A stretch of 13,019 nucleotides of DNA from an uncultured Collinsella sp. (GTDB taxonomy: Bacteria; Actinomycetota; Coriobacteriia; Coriobacteriales; Coriobacteriaceae): assembly GCA_900545835.1 (NCBI GenBank), contig URBB01000052.1:1-13019 (forward strand), in the 5' to 3' direction. Under the pieces are notes generated by a model. It had not been told where the DNA came from. It made no database searches and saw nothing but the letters and a program-made list of their open reading frames with translations. This document shows, piece by piece, positions 12,984 through 13,019 of this stretch. The stretch's first letter is position 1. The number at the start of each line of letters is the position of its first letter. The position numbers were made by a program, and so were the translations under genes.

Positions 12984-13019
12984 CTGTCTCTTATACACAT
13001 CTCCGAGCCCACGAGACCG
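12984..13019. other. untrimmed Nextera sequencing adapter (artefact)
   Basis: The Tn5 mosaic end CTGTCTCTTATACACATCT (12984-13002) is followed directly by CCGAGCCCACGAGAC (13003-13017), the standard Nextera read-2 adapter. The last two bases (CG) are probably the start of a sample index. This is not genomic sequence. On the minus strand it translates as GSEMCIRDS, a known contamination signature in protein databases, and it gives the last gene a false start. Confidence 0.98.

Noticed and set aside
12984..13012. Start of the last gene at 13012 giving an N-terminus MGSEMCIRDS
   Set aside because: These codons are Nextera adapter, so the gene is treated as partial from 12983.

Overview
The window looks like a short-read contig from a Coriobacteriia actinobacterium, most likely Collinsella or a close relative. 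The host genes are moderately GC-rich, the proteins have a Gram-positive/actinobacterial character, and tilS-hpt-ftsH are in the order common in Gram-positive bacteria. A TACAAT hexamer recurs as a likely -10 box before several genes. The genus assignment is inferred, not proven by the sequence.

Left end (1-1515): part of an IS21-family insertion sequence, on the minus strand. It holds a complete istA transposase and only the first 32 codons of istB, so the window stops inside the element. Its base composition is clearly more GC-rich than the DNA after it. The IS ends just past the stop codon of a small tail-anchored orphan protein (1516-1977, minus).

Core block (1978-11862): an AT-rich regulatory region precedes a small heat-shock protein (hsp20, plus). 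It faces a YycJ/WalJ-type metallo-beta-lactamase-fold hydrolase gene (minus) across a shared bidirectional terminator. A 48-bp divergent gap leads to tilS (tRNA-Ile2 lysidine synthetase), then hpt (hypoxanthine phosphoribosyltransferase) and ftsH (membrane AAA+ protease), with ftsH one base after the hpt stop. A strong terminator, a near-perfect 64-bp palindrome and a promoter separate ftsH from a class I aminotransferase. A YcdX-like PHP-domain hydrolase follows. It converges on an RlmD/RumA-type rRNA uracil methyltransferase (minus), with another hairpin terminator between them.

Right end (11863-13019): a 253-bp gap contains the rlmD-type promoter, an isolated tet-operator-like palindrome and a hairpin without a T tract. 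Then comes the 3' part of a minus-strand gene for a JetD-like (DUF3322/DUF2220, TOPRIM) protein. In known systems JetD is the nuclease subunit of the Wadjet/MksBEFG anti-plasmid system. Its upstream partners, if present, lie beyond the window. The last 36 bases are not biological: they are untrimmed Nextera transposase adapter, and they create a false start for this gene.

The middle is ordinary housekeeping DNA. The points of real interest are the cut-off JetD-like gene, the palindromic element at 8058-8121 and the adapter artefact. No gap without a gene exceeds 300 bases. I saw no tRNA, rRNA or CRISPR array.
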